A DNA stretch of 64,000 nt, taken from the NCBI GenBank assembly GCA_026414765.1, contig JAOAIJ010000023.1, positions 62,001 to 126,000 of the forward strand. Reading direction: 5' to 3'. The position numbers were made by a program, and so were the translations under genes. Under the pieces are notes generated by a model. That model ran no database searches. It was given only the letters and a program-made list of their open reading frames with translations, and was not told the DNA's origin. Of this stretch, positions 8,191 to 16,885 are shown one piece after another. The first letter of the stretch is position 1; every line of letters begins with the position of its first letter. The DNA is from Clostridia bacterium. GTDB lineage: Bacteria > Bacillota > Clostridia > Acetivibrionales > DSM-27016.

Positions 8191-9307
8191 ATGAAAGTGC
8201 TTGAATTAGAACAATACAAGCTTGAGATTGAGGGAATGAAGAAAGACTTGGACGAAATGGGGGCTTCACTTTGACATCCCCAGACTGAGTGAACAAATAG
8301 AGGAGTTGGAACAGAAGGCAGCAGAGCCGGGTTTTTGGGATGATATTGAGAACTCTCAGAAGGTTTTACAGAAAACAAAAGGACTTAAGACAAAGGTAGA
8401 AAAATTTCAGAGTCTTGAAGCCAAGTGGGAAGACCTGGTTACATTGTGTGAATTGGGTATAGAGGAACAGGATGAAAGCATCATACCTGAAGTCGGAGAA
8501 AGTCTGAAAGAGTATAAAGACGGATTTGAGAAACTCAGGCTTGAAACACTTTTAACTGGCCAGTATGACAAGAATAATGCAATACTCACATTGCATGCAG
8601 GGGCAGGCGGAACTGAGGCTCAGGATTGGGTACAGATGCTGTTGAGGATGTATACGCGGTGGTGTGAGGAAAAGGGTTATACGGTCAAAACCTTGGATTT
8701 TCTTGATGGGGATGAAGCCGGTATAAAAAGTGTAACCATACATGTGATAGGTGAGAATGTATATGGGTATCTCAAGTCAGAAAAGGGTGTACACAGACTA
8801 GTTAGGATTTCTCCCTTTGATGCATCTGGAAGAAGGCATACATCCTTTGCCTCTCTTGATGTAATGCCTGAGCTTGATGACGATATTGAGATAGATATAA
8901 GCCCTGATGATTTAAAGGTCGATACCTACCGTGCCAGTGGTGCAGGTGGGCAGCATATTAACAAAACAGAATCGGCTGTAAGAATTACACATATTCCAAC
9001 CGGAGTAGTAGTAGCCTGCCAGACTGAACGTTCACAGTTTCAGAACAGGGATACTGCTATGAAAATGCTGAAAGCTAAATTGTTGGAATTGAAAGAACGG
9101 GAGCAAAAGGAAAAAATAGAAGATTTGAAGGGTATACAAATGGATATAGCATGGGGAAGCCAGATAAGATCGTATGTATTTTGTCCTTATACCCTTGTAA
9201 AGGATCATAGAACTAACTATGAAGAAGGTAATGTAAATGCAGTAATGGATGGAAAGTTGGACGGTTTCATAAACTCATATCTTGCTGCAGGCTTAAACAG
9301 CAAATAG
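8191..9307 (+). CDS. prfB: Peptide chain release factor 2 with programmed +1 frameshift (join 8191..8271, 8273..9307)
   Basis: Class I release factor 2, 371 residues after frameshifting. The first 27 codons start at ATG 8191 (GAAAGGA 5 bases upstream) and end with CTT before an in-frame TGA at 8272-8274. Skipping base 8272 gives DIPRLSEQIEELE and the rest of the protein. The SPF tripeptide that reads UGA/UAA (SPFDASGRRHTSF) and the GGQ catalytic motif (SGAGGQHINKTESA) are intact. The TGA is decoded by RF2 itself, so low RF2 favours the shift and restores production. A shorter call beginning at 8306 would miss the N-terminal domain. The gene stands alone between a promoter and a strong terminator. 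Confidence 0.96.
8259..8275 (+). promoter_or_regulatory. prfB autoregulatory frameshift site
   Basis: The slippery CTT-TGA-C (8269-8275) is preceded by a Shine-Dalgarno-like GGGGG (8259-8263). In the E. coli site the G-run is 3 bases from CTT; here the gap is 5 bases, which may lower or retune frameshift efficiency. Confidence 0.9.
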
Positions 9308-9318
9308 TGGTATAAAAA

Positions 9319-9345
9319 AAGGAAGCTTGATTTTCAAGCTTCCTT
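9319..9345. terminator. Bidirectional terminator between prfB and the histidine kinase gene
   Basis: Twelve-base perfect arms (9319-9330 and 9334-9345) around a TTT loop, with an A-run on the left and T-rich sequence on the right. The genes converge here, and the kinase stop codon touches the right arm. Confidence 0.9.
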
Positions 9346-11161
9346 ATGTTTTATCATTATTGATTGGGATGCAGACTATAAATTCCGTGCCTTTGCCTAA
9401 TTCACTTATTACCCTTATCTCTCCTTCATGTTTCTGTATTATGTTCTGACAGATAGAAAGCCCAAGGCCCATACCGATACCTGCACCTTTTGTAGAGAAA
9501 CCCGAATCGAATATTTTTGGTATGTCTTCTCCTTTAATCCCGCATCCTGTGTCTCTTATGCTTATATATGCCTGATTTTCATCAGCATAGGTTTTAATGA
9601 AAATATCGCCTTTTTCTTCTATTGATTGTATAGCGTTTACCATTATATTCATAATTACCTGGTTCAGAAGTCCAGGGAAGCATTTTACCATCCTTGAGTT
9701 TTCATAATCCTCATGAATTGTAATTTTCTTTTTCCAGAGATTTGAAGTAAGTATAAGAACACTCCTTATACCCTCGTGTATATCCGTTTCCTGAAACTCA
9801 GCCTGGTCAAGTCTTGAGAAGGTTTTCAGGCTTTTGATTATTTCTCCCACCCTTTGGCAGGCCATAACGCTTATGCTGTTAGTTTCCTTCATTTGGTCTA
9901 TCTGTTCTGACAGCTCTTCATTGGATTTGATTACATCATTTTCGCTCAGCATGTTTATAAACATGTCACATATCTGGACATTACTGTTTATAGCACCTAA
10001 AGGGGTATTTATCTCATGGGTGATGGCAGCAGTCAGCTGCCCGATGGAAGCCATGTTTTCACTTTGTACAAGCATGGATTGGGTTTCCTCAATCTGCCTT
10101 TTTGATTCGATCAACTCTTCGTTTTGTGCTTCTAGTTCATCATTCTGATTTTCAAGAACTTTTTTCTGATCCTCCAGAAGTCTGCTGTATTCTTTCATTT
10201 TGTTCATTATGCGATTGGTTGAATCTGCAATGGATTCAATTTCTCGAAGAGGCCGCTTGAGAACTATCTGCTTGTCGGTTTGGTTCTGGAAATCTTCGTT
10301 TGCTATTGCCATAATCTTTTCATCCAACTGAATCAATGGATTTGTTATTGGGGCAGTAAGAATCTTATTTATAATGTTTGCAATAATAAGAGCTACGATG
10401 CCGGAAATGACGATTCCTATAAGCAGCGCTATTACTACAAAAAGAATAAACTCAGAATTGATTCCTGTTAGGACGCTTCCTATAACGATCCCTTTGGAAT
10501 CCTTGAGAGGGTAGGAGACTTCAGTATGGGAATAGTAATCAAGAAGCTTTTCGATAATCCAGCCATCCTTCTTTTTTGTGGCGCCTGCAGGAGCTCCCGG
10601 TTTCGGAAGTTTGTCCCTGTTGCTGTGATCCACACCTATATCCAACACTTTATCTCCTATGGTTATTCGGGTATAAATGGCACTTTTCATATTGAAGATA
10701 GGAATGGAATTGTTGCTGCCAGGTCCGAATGCTATATCTATTGTAGTTTTTTCCTTCTGGGGAATCGAAAGCTGTATACCGGTAATAGGTTTATCATTAG
10801 GGTTATTATGCTGCATTACATCAACGGATTTTTGCACTTCCATTATGTACCTGGCCCATTCCTGAGCGTTGCTGGAATTTGGGTCAAACTCCTCTAGACC
10901 CTTTATGCCCATCTGCTTATAAAAGTAGCTTTGATCCATGCTTTTAGCTATGGTTTTACAATAAAGCTCAGCTATAGAAACAGCTTCAGTTTTTGACATT
11001 TGAATACTCAGGAAGATGATAATACCTCCGAATATCAGGACAGTTAAAAATATACACAAAGAAACTACTCTTTGTATTCTCTTCTTTAAAGTTCTTTTGT
11101 TGGTCTTTTTCCCCAAGATATACACCGACCCCTCGAAAGATGATGTTAATTCAATTGACAT
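9344..11161 (-). CDS. Membrane sensor histidine kinase with extracellular domain and HAMP
   Basis: A 605-residue sensor kinase. Membrane helix 1 is near residues 32-55 (VVSLCIFLTVLIFGGIIIFL), followed by an extracytoplasmic sensing region of about 180 residues, helix 2 (FVVIALLIGIVISGIVALII), a HAMP-like linker and a long coiled coil. The phospho-acceptor His is in ITHEINTPLGAINSN, and the ATPase lobe shows NIMVNAIQS, DTGCGIKGEDIP and GMGLGLSICQ. It is divergent from a REC-HD-GYP regulator gene, the likely partner. The ribosome site before 11161 is weak (AAGAGAAT), so the first residues are uncertain. Confidence 0.9.
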   Translation of the reverse strand: MSIELTSSFEGSVYILGKKTNKRTLKKRIQRVVSLCIFLTVLIFGGIIIFLSIQMSKTEAVSIAELYCKTIAKSMDQSYFYKQMGIKGLEEFDPNSSNAQEWARYIMEVQKSVDVMQHNNPNDKPITGIQLSIPQKEKTTIDIAFGPGSNNSIPIFNMKSAIYTRITIGDKVLDIGVDHSNRDKLPKPGAPAGATKKKDGWIIEKLLDYYSHTEVSYPLKDSKGIVIGSVLTGINSEFILFVVIALLIGIVISGIVALIIANIINKILTAPITNPLIQLDEKIMAIANEDFQNQTDKQIVLKRPLREIESIADSTNRIMNKMKEYSRLLEDQKKVLENQNDELEAQNEELIESKRQIEETQSMLVQSENMASIGQLTAAITHEINTPLGAINSNVQICDMFINMLSENDVIKSNEELSEQIDQMKETNSISVMACQRVGEIIKSLKTFSRLDQAEFQETDIHEGIRSVLILTSNLWKKKITIHEDYENSRMVKCFPGLLNQVIMNIMVNAIQSIEEKGDIFIKTYADENQAYISIRDTGCGIKGEDIPKIFDSGFSTKGAGIGMGLGLSICQNIIQKHEGEIRVISELGKGTEFIVCIPINNDKT

Positions 11162-11414
11162 ATTCTCTTATAATTATATAAATTATATCACTTATCGACA
11201 GGTTTTTACAGCGAAATATACGATAATATGTCAACTTTGCTTTGTTTTTTAATGAAGTATATGGTAAAATTGTAGTAACAGTTCAAGATATTATGCACTG
11301 AATGTATTTGCATATCTACCGTTTGTTGAGATATATTCCGTATAATAATCCGGATTAAGCGATGGGGCACTTTTGGCATTTAATTATGCTGCAGTTTACT
11401 AGGGGGGACAATGC

Positions 11415-12479
11415 TTGAGTAAAACAATTCTTGTTGTTGATGATGAAAAGATGATAACTACTACGTTAGCTACACTCATAAAAATGGTTTTGAAATATTC
11501 TGTGAAGACATTTAATGACCCTGTGCAGGCACTGCAATCTGAAGAACTTTCGGAGCAGAATGTAGATCTGATAATTTCTGATTTTATGATGCCTGGAATG
11601 AATGGGCTTGAGTTTCTGAAAAATGTGAAGGCGAAAAGCCCGCAGACAGTAACTATACTGCTTACCGGATATGCGGATAAGGAAAATGCCATAAAAAGTA
11701 TTAATGAGGTAGGGCTTTACTATTATCTGGAGAAACCGTGGGATAACAATAATTTGATAAAAATTGTGCAAAATGGTTTGGAAAAAAAGGAGCTTACAGA
11801 TAATCTCAGACAGAAGTATGATGAGCTCAAAGATTCAAACAGGGAGATAGAAAGATTATATGAACTTTTACAGAAGGATTATCAGCAGGAAGTAGACAGT
11901 GTAAGAAATCTGATAATTACTCTGGCTAATGTTATTGAGGCAAAGGATAAGTATACGGACGGGCATACAAGACGTGTCGGGAGTATCAGCAGATTGATAG
12001 GTGAAAAACTTGGGATGACTACTGAAAAACTTCAATATCTTGAAGTTGCTGGTATCATCCATGACATTGGAAAGGTAGGGGTTTCTGAGAATATTCTTAA
12101 TAAACCCGGGAAGCTTACCGACGAAGAATTTGAAATAATGAAAAGACATACAGTCATAGGAGAGAATATCTGTAAACCGTTAAATTCCCTGCAGGTGTGT
12201 CTTGATGCAGTAAGGCATCACCATGAAAAGCTCAATGGGTCAGGATATCCAGACGGGCTGAAGGGGGATGAGTTGTCGCTGGAAGCTAGAATAATCGCAG
12301 CAGCGGACATATTTGACGCTTTGTATTCTGACCGTCCTTACAGAAATAAAATGCAGATGGATATGGTCAGGAAGATACTTTGTGAAGATGTGGAAAAGGG
12401 ATGTCTTGATAAAAATGTTGTGAATGCACTTTTTGAACTGATTGATACCGGTGCTTTAAAGGAAATAATAGAGGATTGA
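11415..12479 (+). CDS. Response regulator with HD-GYP cyclic-di-GMP phosphodiesterase output
   Basis: A 354-residue RpfG-like protein: receiver domain (about 1-120; VVDDEK, phospho-acceptor Asp in LIISDFMMPG, Lys in LEKPW), a coiled linker, and an HD-GYP domain (about 160-350) with HTRRVG, the HD pair in IHDIGKVGV, HHHEKLNGSGYPDGL and AADIFDAL. HD-GYP domains hydrolyse cyclic-di-GMP, and all key residues are visible. Start is TTG with AGGGGGG 8 bases upstream; an ATG just before it at 11411 is out of frame and stops at once. It probably receives phosphate from the divergent kinase. Confidence 0.92.
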   Translation: MSKTILVVDDEKMITTTLATLIKMVLKYSVKTFNDPVQALQSEELSEQNVDLIISDFMMPGMNGLEFLKNVKAKSPQTVTILLTGYADKENAIKSINEVGLYYYLEKPWDNNNLIKIVQNGLEKKELTDNLRQKYDELKDSNREIERLYELLQKDYQQEVDSVRNLIITLANVIEAKDKYTDGHTRRVGSISRLIGEKLGMTTEKLQYLEVAGIIHDIGKVGVSENILNKPGKLTDEEFEIMKRHTVIGENICKPLNSLQVCLDAVRHHHEKLNGSGYPDGLKGDELSLEARIIAAADIFDALYSDRPYRNKMQMDMVRKILCEDVEKGCLDKNVVNALFELIDTGALKEIIED

Positions 12480-12522
12480 ATGCATAATAGTGAAAAAAAG
12501 TGAATTACACAGGTTTACATGG

Positions 12523-12551
12523 AAGAACAGGAAAAAGCCTGTTCTTTTTTT
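12523..12551 (+). terminator. Intrinsic terminator after the HD-GYP gene
   Basis: Nine-base perfect arms AAGAACAGG / CCTGTTCTT (12523-12531, 12538-12546) followed by a T-run, about 45 bases after the stop codon. Confidence 0.85.
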
Positions 12552-12731
12552 GGACGTAAGAAGACATGACGATATTACAAAATAACTTTTCATACTGTTG
12601 AGATATACCTGTACACTTTTTTGGTAATTTTGTTGTATGGAATTTTCAGACCGGTATTGATATAATTTATGGATGGTTAATTCGCATTAAGAGAGGTAAG
12701 TCGTTTACCCATAGCAGAAATGGAGGCACAA

Positions 12732-13478
12732 ATGATTGGGTTAGGTACTATAGTAAACGCAGCAGCAATAATTGCCGGGGGTACAGCCGGAATTCTTGTG
12801 AAGAATGGTCTTCCAGAGAGGTACAAAACCACAGTGATGCAGGGAATAGGGCTTTCTGTGCTGGTGATCGGAATATCTGGAACATTGCGGGGTATATTTG
12901 ATATCTCCCAAAATCACATTATTGAAACGCAATACATAATGACAATGATATTCAGCCTTGTCATAGGTGGAATAATAGGAGAACTGCTGAATATAGAACA
13001 AAAAATGGAAAAACTTGGAGTATGGTTCCAAAACAGGATAGATAGAGGTAAGACCAGTCAAAGCGGCAGCAGTTTTGCAGAAGGTTTTGTCACAGCAAGT
13101 TTGATTTATTGTGTAGGGGCAATGGCTATAGTAGGCTCTCTTGAAGATGGTTTGTCAGGGAATACATCAACGTTGTTTGCAAAATCCATACTTGACGGAG
13201 TAAGCGCAATTATTTTTTCAGCTACAATGGGGGCTGGGGTTACATTCTCTGCTTTACCGGTTTTTATTTACCAGGGTAGTATCACTCTGCTGGCCGGATT
13301 TATCAAGCCTTGGCTGACTGATTCGGTAATTAATCAAATGTCTCTTGCAGGAAGTGTTTTAATACTTGCCATAGGTATTAATTTGCTTGAAATAAAAAAA
13401 ATAAAAGTAGGGAATATGCTTCCAGCCATATTTTTACCTTTAATTTATTATGTTATTACCAGACTTATTGGCTTTTAA
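12732..13478 (+). CDS. DUF554 (YqgA-like) integral membrane protein
   Basis: A 248-residue membrane protein of the DUF554 family, which has no established function and is sometimes linked to transport. It starts MIGLGTIVNAAAIIAGGTAG and has about seven hydrophobic helices, with the family's GFVTASLIYCVGAMAIVGSLEDGLSG in the middle. The ATG at 12732 is chosen because GGAGG is 5 bases upstream and the family usually begins MIGLGT; an ATG at 12720 would place the ribosome site inside the gene. A YitT-family gene follows after 49 bases, probably in the same transcript. Confidence 0.88.
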   Translation: MIGLGTIVNAAAIIAGGTAGILVKNGLPERYKTTVMQGIGLSVLVIGISGTLRGIFDISQNHIIETQYIMTMIFSLVIGGIIGELLNIEQKMEKLGVWFQNRIDRGKTSQSGSSFAEGFVTASLIYCVGAMAIVGSLEDGLSGNTSTLFAKSILDGVSAIIFSATMGAGVTFSALPVFIYQGSITLLAGFIKPWLTDSVINQMSLAGSVLILAIGINLLEIKKIKVGNMLPAIFLPLIYYVITRLIGF

Positions 13479-13527
13479 AAAGCAGGGGATAGATCACTGC
13501 TTCCGGCTATCCATAGGGGGTATGTTT

Positions 13528-14376
13528 GTGAGTAGATTGAAGGAATTTATCTTAATTAATCTTGGCCTGATTCTGGTTGCTTCAGGGATATATCTTTTCA
13601 AAATACCAAATAATTTTGCAACCGGTGGTGTTAGCGGGATAGCAATAATATTGGATAGTTACTTTCCTTTTGCTCCCGTCGGATCTTTAATGCTCACTAT
13701 AAACATTGTTCTTATAGGTATCGGTTTTTGGTTTATGGGTTTTAATTTCGGTTCTAAAACTATCTATTCCAGCTTGGCATTGTCTGCAATGGTATGGCTG
13801 ATGGAAAAATTTTGTCCTATAAATAAGCCACTGACCGGTGAAATGATGCTGGAATTGGTTTTTGCCATACTTCTTCCGGCTGTCGGTTCTGCAATTGTTT
13901 TTAACCAAAATGCATCAACGGGTGGCACTGATATTGTAGCCAGAATTCTAAACAAGTATACGCATATAAATGTGGGAAAAACACTGCTATTATCAGATTT
14001 TGCCATAACTGTAACTGCACTTTTTGTTTATGGGATCAAAATCGGGATGTATTCAATTCTGGGATTAATATTAAAAGGCTTTGTTATAGATCTGGTACTG
14101 GAAGGCATGAACATCTGTAAGCAGATGGTAATTGTAAGCAGTAAGCCCGATGAGGTAAAGAATTTCATTATAAATAATCTTGGAAGGGGAGCTACGATTT
14201 ATAAAGCTACAGGTGCTTTTACCAACGAAGAAAAGCAGGTAATAACCACAGTGCTGAACAGAAAACAGGCGATTAAGCTAAGAGTCTTCATAAAGGGGAT
14301 AGACACCCGTGCTTTCATTACCATTAGCAATACATCCGAGATAATCGGGAAAGGATTTAGAAATATTGGGTTATGA
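13528..14376 (+). CDS. YitT-family membrane protein (DUF161 plus DUF2179)
   Basis: About 282 residues: roughly five N-terminal membrane helices, including the GGVSGIAIIL and GSAIVFNQNASTGGTDIVARIL motifs of the family, and a C-terminal soluble DUF2179 domain (ATIYKATGAFTNEEKQVITTVLNRKQ). Function is unsettled. The GTG at 13528 is preferred, with AGGGGG 7 bases upstream; the ATG at 13522 is only one base from that site and the longer open frame from 13450 overlaps the DUF554 gene. Confidence 0.88.
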   Translation: MSRLKEFILINLGLILVASGIYLFKIPNNFATGGVSGIAIILDSYFPFAPVGSLMLTINIVLIGIGFWFMGFNFGSKTIYSSLALSAMVWLMEKFCPINKPLTGEMMLELVFAILLPAVGSAIVFNQNASTGGTDIVARILNKYTHINVGKTLLLSDFAITVTALFVYGIKIGMYSILGLILKGFVIDLVLEGMNICKQMVIVSSKPDEVKNFIINNLGRGATIYKATGAFTNEEKQVITTVLNRKQAIKLRVFIKGIDTRAFITISNTSEIIGKGFRNIGL

Positions 14377-14383
14377 GAGTAAA

Positions 14384-14422
14384 CAAAGGGATTGGGCTCC
14401 AAACAGACGATGCATCCCTTTG
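14384..14422. terminator. Weak hairpin between convergent genes
   Basis: Nine-base arms CAAAGGGAT (14384-14392) and ATCCCTTTG (14414-14422) with a 21-base loop and no clear T-run. It is the only candidate stop between the YitT gene and the converging lysis-like cassette. Confidence 0.4.
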
Positions 14423-14449
14423 CTTACTGTAATATTTGCGGTAAACCTA

Positions 14450-14848
14450 TTAATTTGAGATGTTTTTTTTATTAGCTCTTACGTAATATTCTATTCTGCC
14501 GTTTATCCACTCATCAAGGTTGACTAAATACCGATAACTGGAACGGCCGGCATTTTCCTTAAGCATTTTATATATTTTTTCTTTACAGCTTTCAAAGGCT
14601 TCTTCCTTATCTAACTGGCAGAAAGTGTTTGATTCCTTCAATATATTGACTAATGATTGATTTGTCGCAATTACGTTAGATTCAATTATTTCGTCCAGCT
14701 GAACAAAATTCTTTTGAAATTCATTATTCTTCAGGTCAGAATTGATATTTCGTCTAATAACGTCAATCAGTCTAATTGTAAAGAATAGGGTCACCACTAT
14801 TGAAGATGCAAGGATAAAAAAACTGAACAGTGATATTAGACTATTCAT
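14450..14848 (-). CDS. Small holin-like membrane protein, second copy
   Basis: A 132-residue protein with one N-terminal membrane helix (LISLFSFFILASSIVVTLFF) followed by a charged helical region. Its C-terminus LDEWINGRIEYYVRANK matches FDAWLDSRIEYYVNQSK of the gene at 16108, so the two are probably distant paralogues. The other copy resembles LLH-type phage holins. This start overlaps the amidase stop by 8 bases, indicating translational coupling. Role inferred: membrane partner of the amidase. It could also be a non-lytic membrane protein, since it has a single helix. Confidence 0.6.
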   Translation of the reverse strand: MNSLISLFSFFILASSIVVTLFFTIRLIDVIRRNINSDLKNNEFQKNFVQLDEIIESNVIATNQSLVNILKESNTFCQLDKEEAFESCKEKIYKMLKENAGRSSYRYLVNLDEWINGRIEYYVRANKKNISN

Positions 14849-16088
14849 CTTTCAAAAACTCCTTCCTCAAACGATTGATAAGAGATATTACCATACCCTC
14901 GGATGCAGGTTTATCTAATGTGCCGCTGTGATCAGAAAAAAGTATGCCGGCTTTTAAGAGTTCGTCATTATCCGGTTTTGCCCAATGAGGCGGCTTGTTA
15001 TCCGGTGGTATTGGCGTATTGTTATCTTCTTTTGGGGGATATTTTTCGAAAATACTTTTTTGCATTTTTATAATATTTTGCCCATAGCCGATTCCGGGAA
15101 CTGCCCATCTTCCGTCTAAATCTTCCCAATTTTGTGCTATCCCTCTATCAACATATTTAAATCTTGTATCATACAGTTTTCTGCCTGGAGGTATTGGTTG
15201 CCTGGTGCTGTATGCAAATAAATGTTGGATTTGTGCTTCGACGCCGGCTTCCTTTGTGGGAAAACTGATTCCCGGATTGCCTCCCCCTGTTGCTCCGAGA
15301 CCTGCAAAATTGTTTTGTGAGGGTTTTACTGTACCCGAGAATCTGAACCAGCCGGTTTCATGCAAAGCTTGGATAAATGCAAGATCTGCCTTAACTCCAT
15401 AGACACTTCCGATTGTATAATACAGATCAACTATAGAAGCGTCCCAAGCTGGGTTTACATCTTTTAAAGCCGCTTTTAACTGCTGGGGTTCAAGAATGGA
15501 TTTCCCGATAATCCTGGTTTTGATATTCTCAATTGGCGGAATATATTTCTTAACAGCTTCGGCTACAGCAGAAGTAAGCCTGTTCTGCCATGCAGGATCA
15601 TTCAGCAGCTTGGAATCCTCCTTATTATCCATAAATCCAAACTCTACTATTATAGTTTCTACCTTGGGATAAGTTAATCTGATTACATAATAGTAGTCCT
15701 TACCTTTGTTTGATGGGTTTATACCCTCACGGCTAAATGCTCTTCTCACAGGAAAATCTGTTTTCCTGACCGATTCAAGTATCAGCGAGGCAAGCTTCCC
15801 TTCTGAGTGGATACTGTGGATTACTTCAAGCCCTCTGGCATTTCCGTCAAATGAATTGTTATGGCATGAAATGCAAACAGATGCACCGGAATTGTTAATC
15901 AAATCCGTCAGTTGAGTGGAGCTGTAATATGTGTCATTAATAAGGGATTTATCAACAACTATATTTGATTGTTCCAAGTTTTTGGCCAGAAGATCAGCAA
16001 AAATCAGATTGAGCTTTTTTTCCTTAATGCCGAAATAAACTGCGCCATTGTCACTTCCACCGTGTCCCGGATCAAGTATCACTTTCAT
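14841..16088 (-). CDS. N-acetylmuramoyl-L-alanine amidase fused to a glucosaminidase-like domain
   Basis: A 415-residue two-domain wall hydrolase. Residues 1-190 are Amidase_3: VILDPGHGGSDNGA (zinc His), CISCHNNSFDG (zinc His) and the catalytic Glu in IIVEFGFMDN. Residues about 195-355 resemble a GH73 glucosaminidase (FIQALHETGWFRFSG, NFAGLGATGGG, YDTRFKYVD). The C-terminal 50 residues, after a Pro-rich linker, resemble half an SLH repeat as in many phage endolysins (HWAKPDNDELLKAGIL). There is no signal peptide, so export would need a holin, lysis or mother-cell release. It is flanked by two related membrane-protein genes. Confidence 0.88.
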   Translation of the reverse strand: MKVILDPGHGGSDNGAVYFGIKEKKLNLIFADLLAKNLEQSNIVVDKSLINDTYYSSTQLTDLINNSGASVCISCHNNSFDGNARGLEVIHSIHSEGKLASLILESVRKTDFPVRRAFSREGINPSNKGKDYYYVIRLTYPKVETIIVEFGFMDNKEDSKLLNDPAWQNRLTSAVAEAVKKYIPPIENIKTRIIGKSILEPQQLKAALKDVNPAWDASIVDLYYTIGSVYGVKADLAFIQALHETGWFRFSGTVKPSQNNFAGLGATGGGNPGISFPTKEAGVEAQIQHLFAYSTRQPIPPGRKLYDTRFKYVDRGIAQNWEDLDGRWAVPGIGYGQNIIKMQKSIFEKYPPKEDNNTPIPPDNKPPHWAKPDNDELLKAGILFSDHSGTLDKPASEGMVISLINRLRKEFLKDE

Positions 16089-16107
16089 AGCATTGTCTCC
16101 ATTAATC

Positions 16108-16557
16108 TTATATTGTTTCTGTAATTGATTTGTTTCCTAAAACATCAGCTTTTGCTTTTGATTGATTCACATAGTATTCAATTCTGCTATCGAGCCAGGC
16201 ATCAAAATCCTTGTAAAGTGTACCGAGGACTTTAAGTGTTGTGTCGCCTAGAATGTTCAATACTTTTTCTTTTGCCATTTCAAATGCAACCTTTTGTTCG
16301 TAAGCAGTCAGTTTTCCATTTTTTCTCTTAAGCTCATCGACATATACCTGATTTACCGCTGTAACTGCTGTTATTACTGCATTTTCTGCAATATCTGCAT
16401 ACATGGAAAGCTCTTTGCCGTTTGTTCTCTCTCCAATCTCTGCTATCTTGCTTTTTACAAGTGCTATGAGGTATGCGCTTATTACCGGTAGAAGAGGAAT
16501 AATAATAATGTTTATTATAGACACCAGAAGTTCATTCAATTTTGAAGAATCCGACAT
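16108..16557 (-). CDS. Holin-like (phage_holin_LLH type) membrane protein, first copy
   Basis: About 149 residues: one long N-terminal membrane segment (LLVSIINIIIIPLLPVISAYLIALV), then a charged helical domain typical of LLH-type holins (ENAVITAVTAVNQVYVDELK, VAFEMAKEKVLNIL) and a C-terminal SRIEYYVNQSK. Start ATG 16557 follows GGAGGTG at 6-base spacing; the in-frame ATG 24 bases further upstream lacks a site. It precedes the amidase by 19 bases on the same strand, the order of phage lysis cassettes. Confidence 0.75.
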   Translation of the reverse strand: MSDSSKLNELLVSIINIIIIPLLPVISAYLIALVKSKIAEIGERTNGKELSMYADIAENAVITAVTAVNQVYVDELKRKNGKLTAYEQKVAFEMAKEKVLNILGDTTLKVLGTLYKDFDAWLDSRIEYYVNQSKAKADVLGNKSITETI

Positions 16558-16885
16558 GTGTAACACCTCCAAAGTAATCAATAACTACTTACTATAAAAT
16601 AATTTAGTTTTCTGAAAGCAAATACCTGATTTTTTACGGGGTGAATTATTACTTCACTAAATATTATATGGTTATTTTGACTAATTGGTGTGGTATGGAC
16701 AAGAAGAAGAATTGGTTTTTTTATGTAAATTTTTATAAACATAAGATAAAAACCAGTAACCTTTTTTTTTATTACAAATATAATATTATTGTAAATGTTA
16801 TACAGTGCAGATAAAAGAATGGATTGAATAACGAAAGTTTATGTAGATTGATTATAAGGAATTATAGGCAAGGAGGTATTTTTTT
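16558..16885. other. Intergenic region between divergent lysis-like cassette and coat-like gene
   Basis: A 328-base AT-rich spacer with no open frame of note. It holds an imperfect 23-base palindrome (16772-16794; TTACAA ... TTGTAA) that could be an operator, and a strong AAGGAGG site just before 16886. I found no convincing promoter with both elements for either direction. Confidence 0.5.

Noticed and set aside
8191-8306. In-frame TGA near the start of prfB as a pseudogene or sequencing error
   Set aside because: The stop is in the canonical CTT-TGA-C context after a G-run and the +1 frame continues with normal RF2 sequence, so it is programmed frameshifting.
14450-16557. Prophage remnant
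   Set aside because: Only lysis-like genes are present; there is no integrase, attachment repeat, capsid, tail or replication gene on either side.
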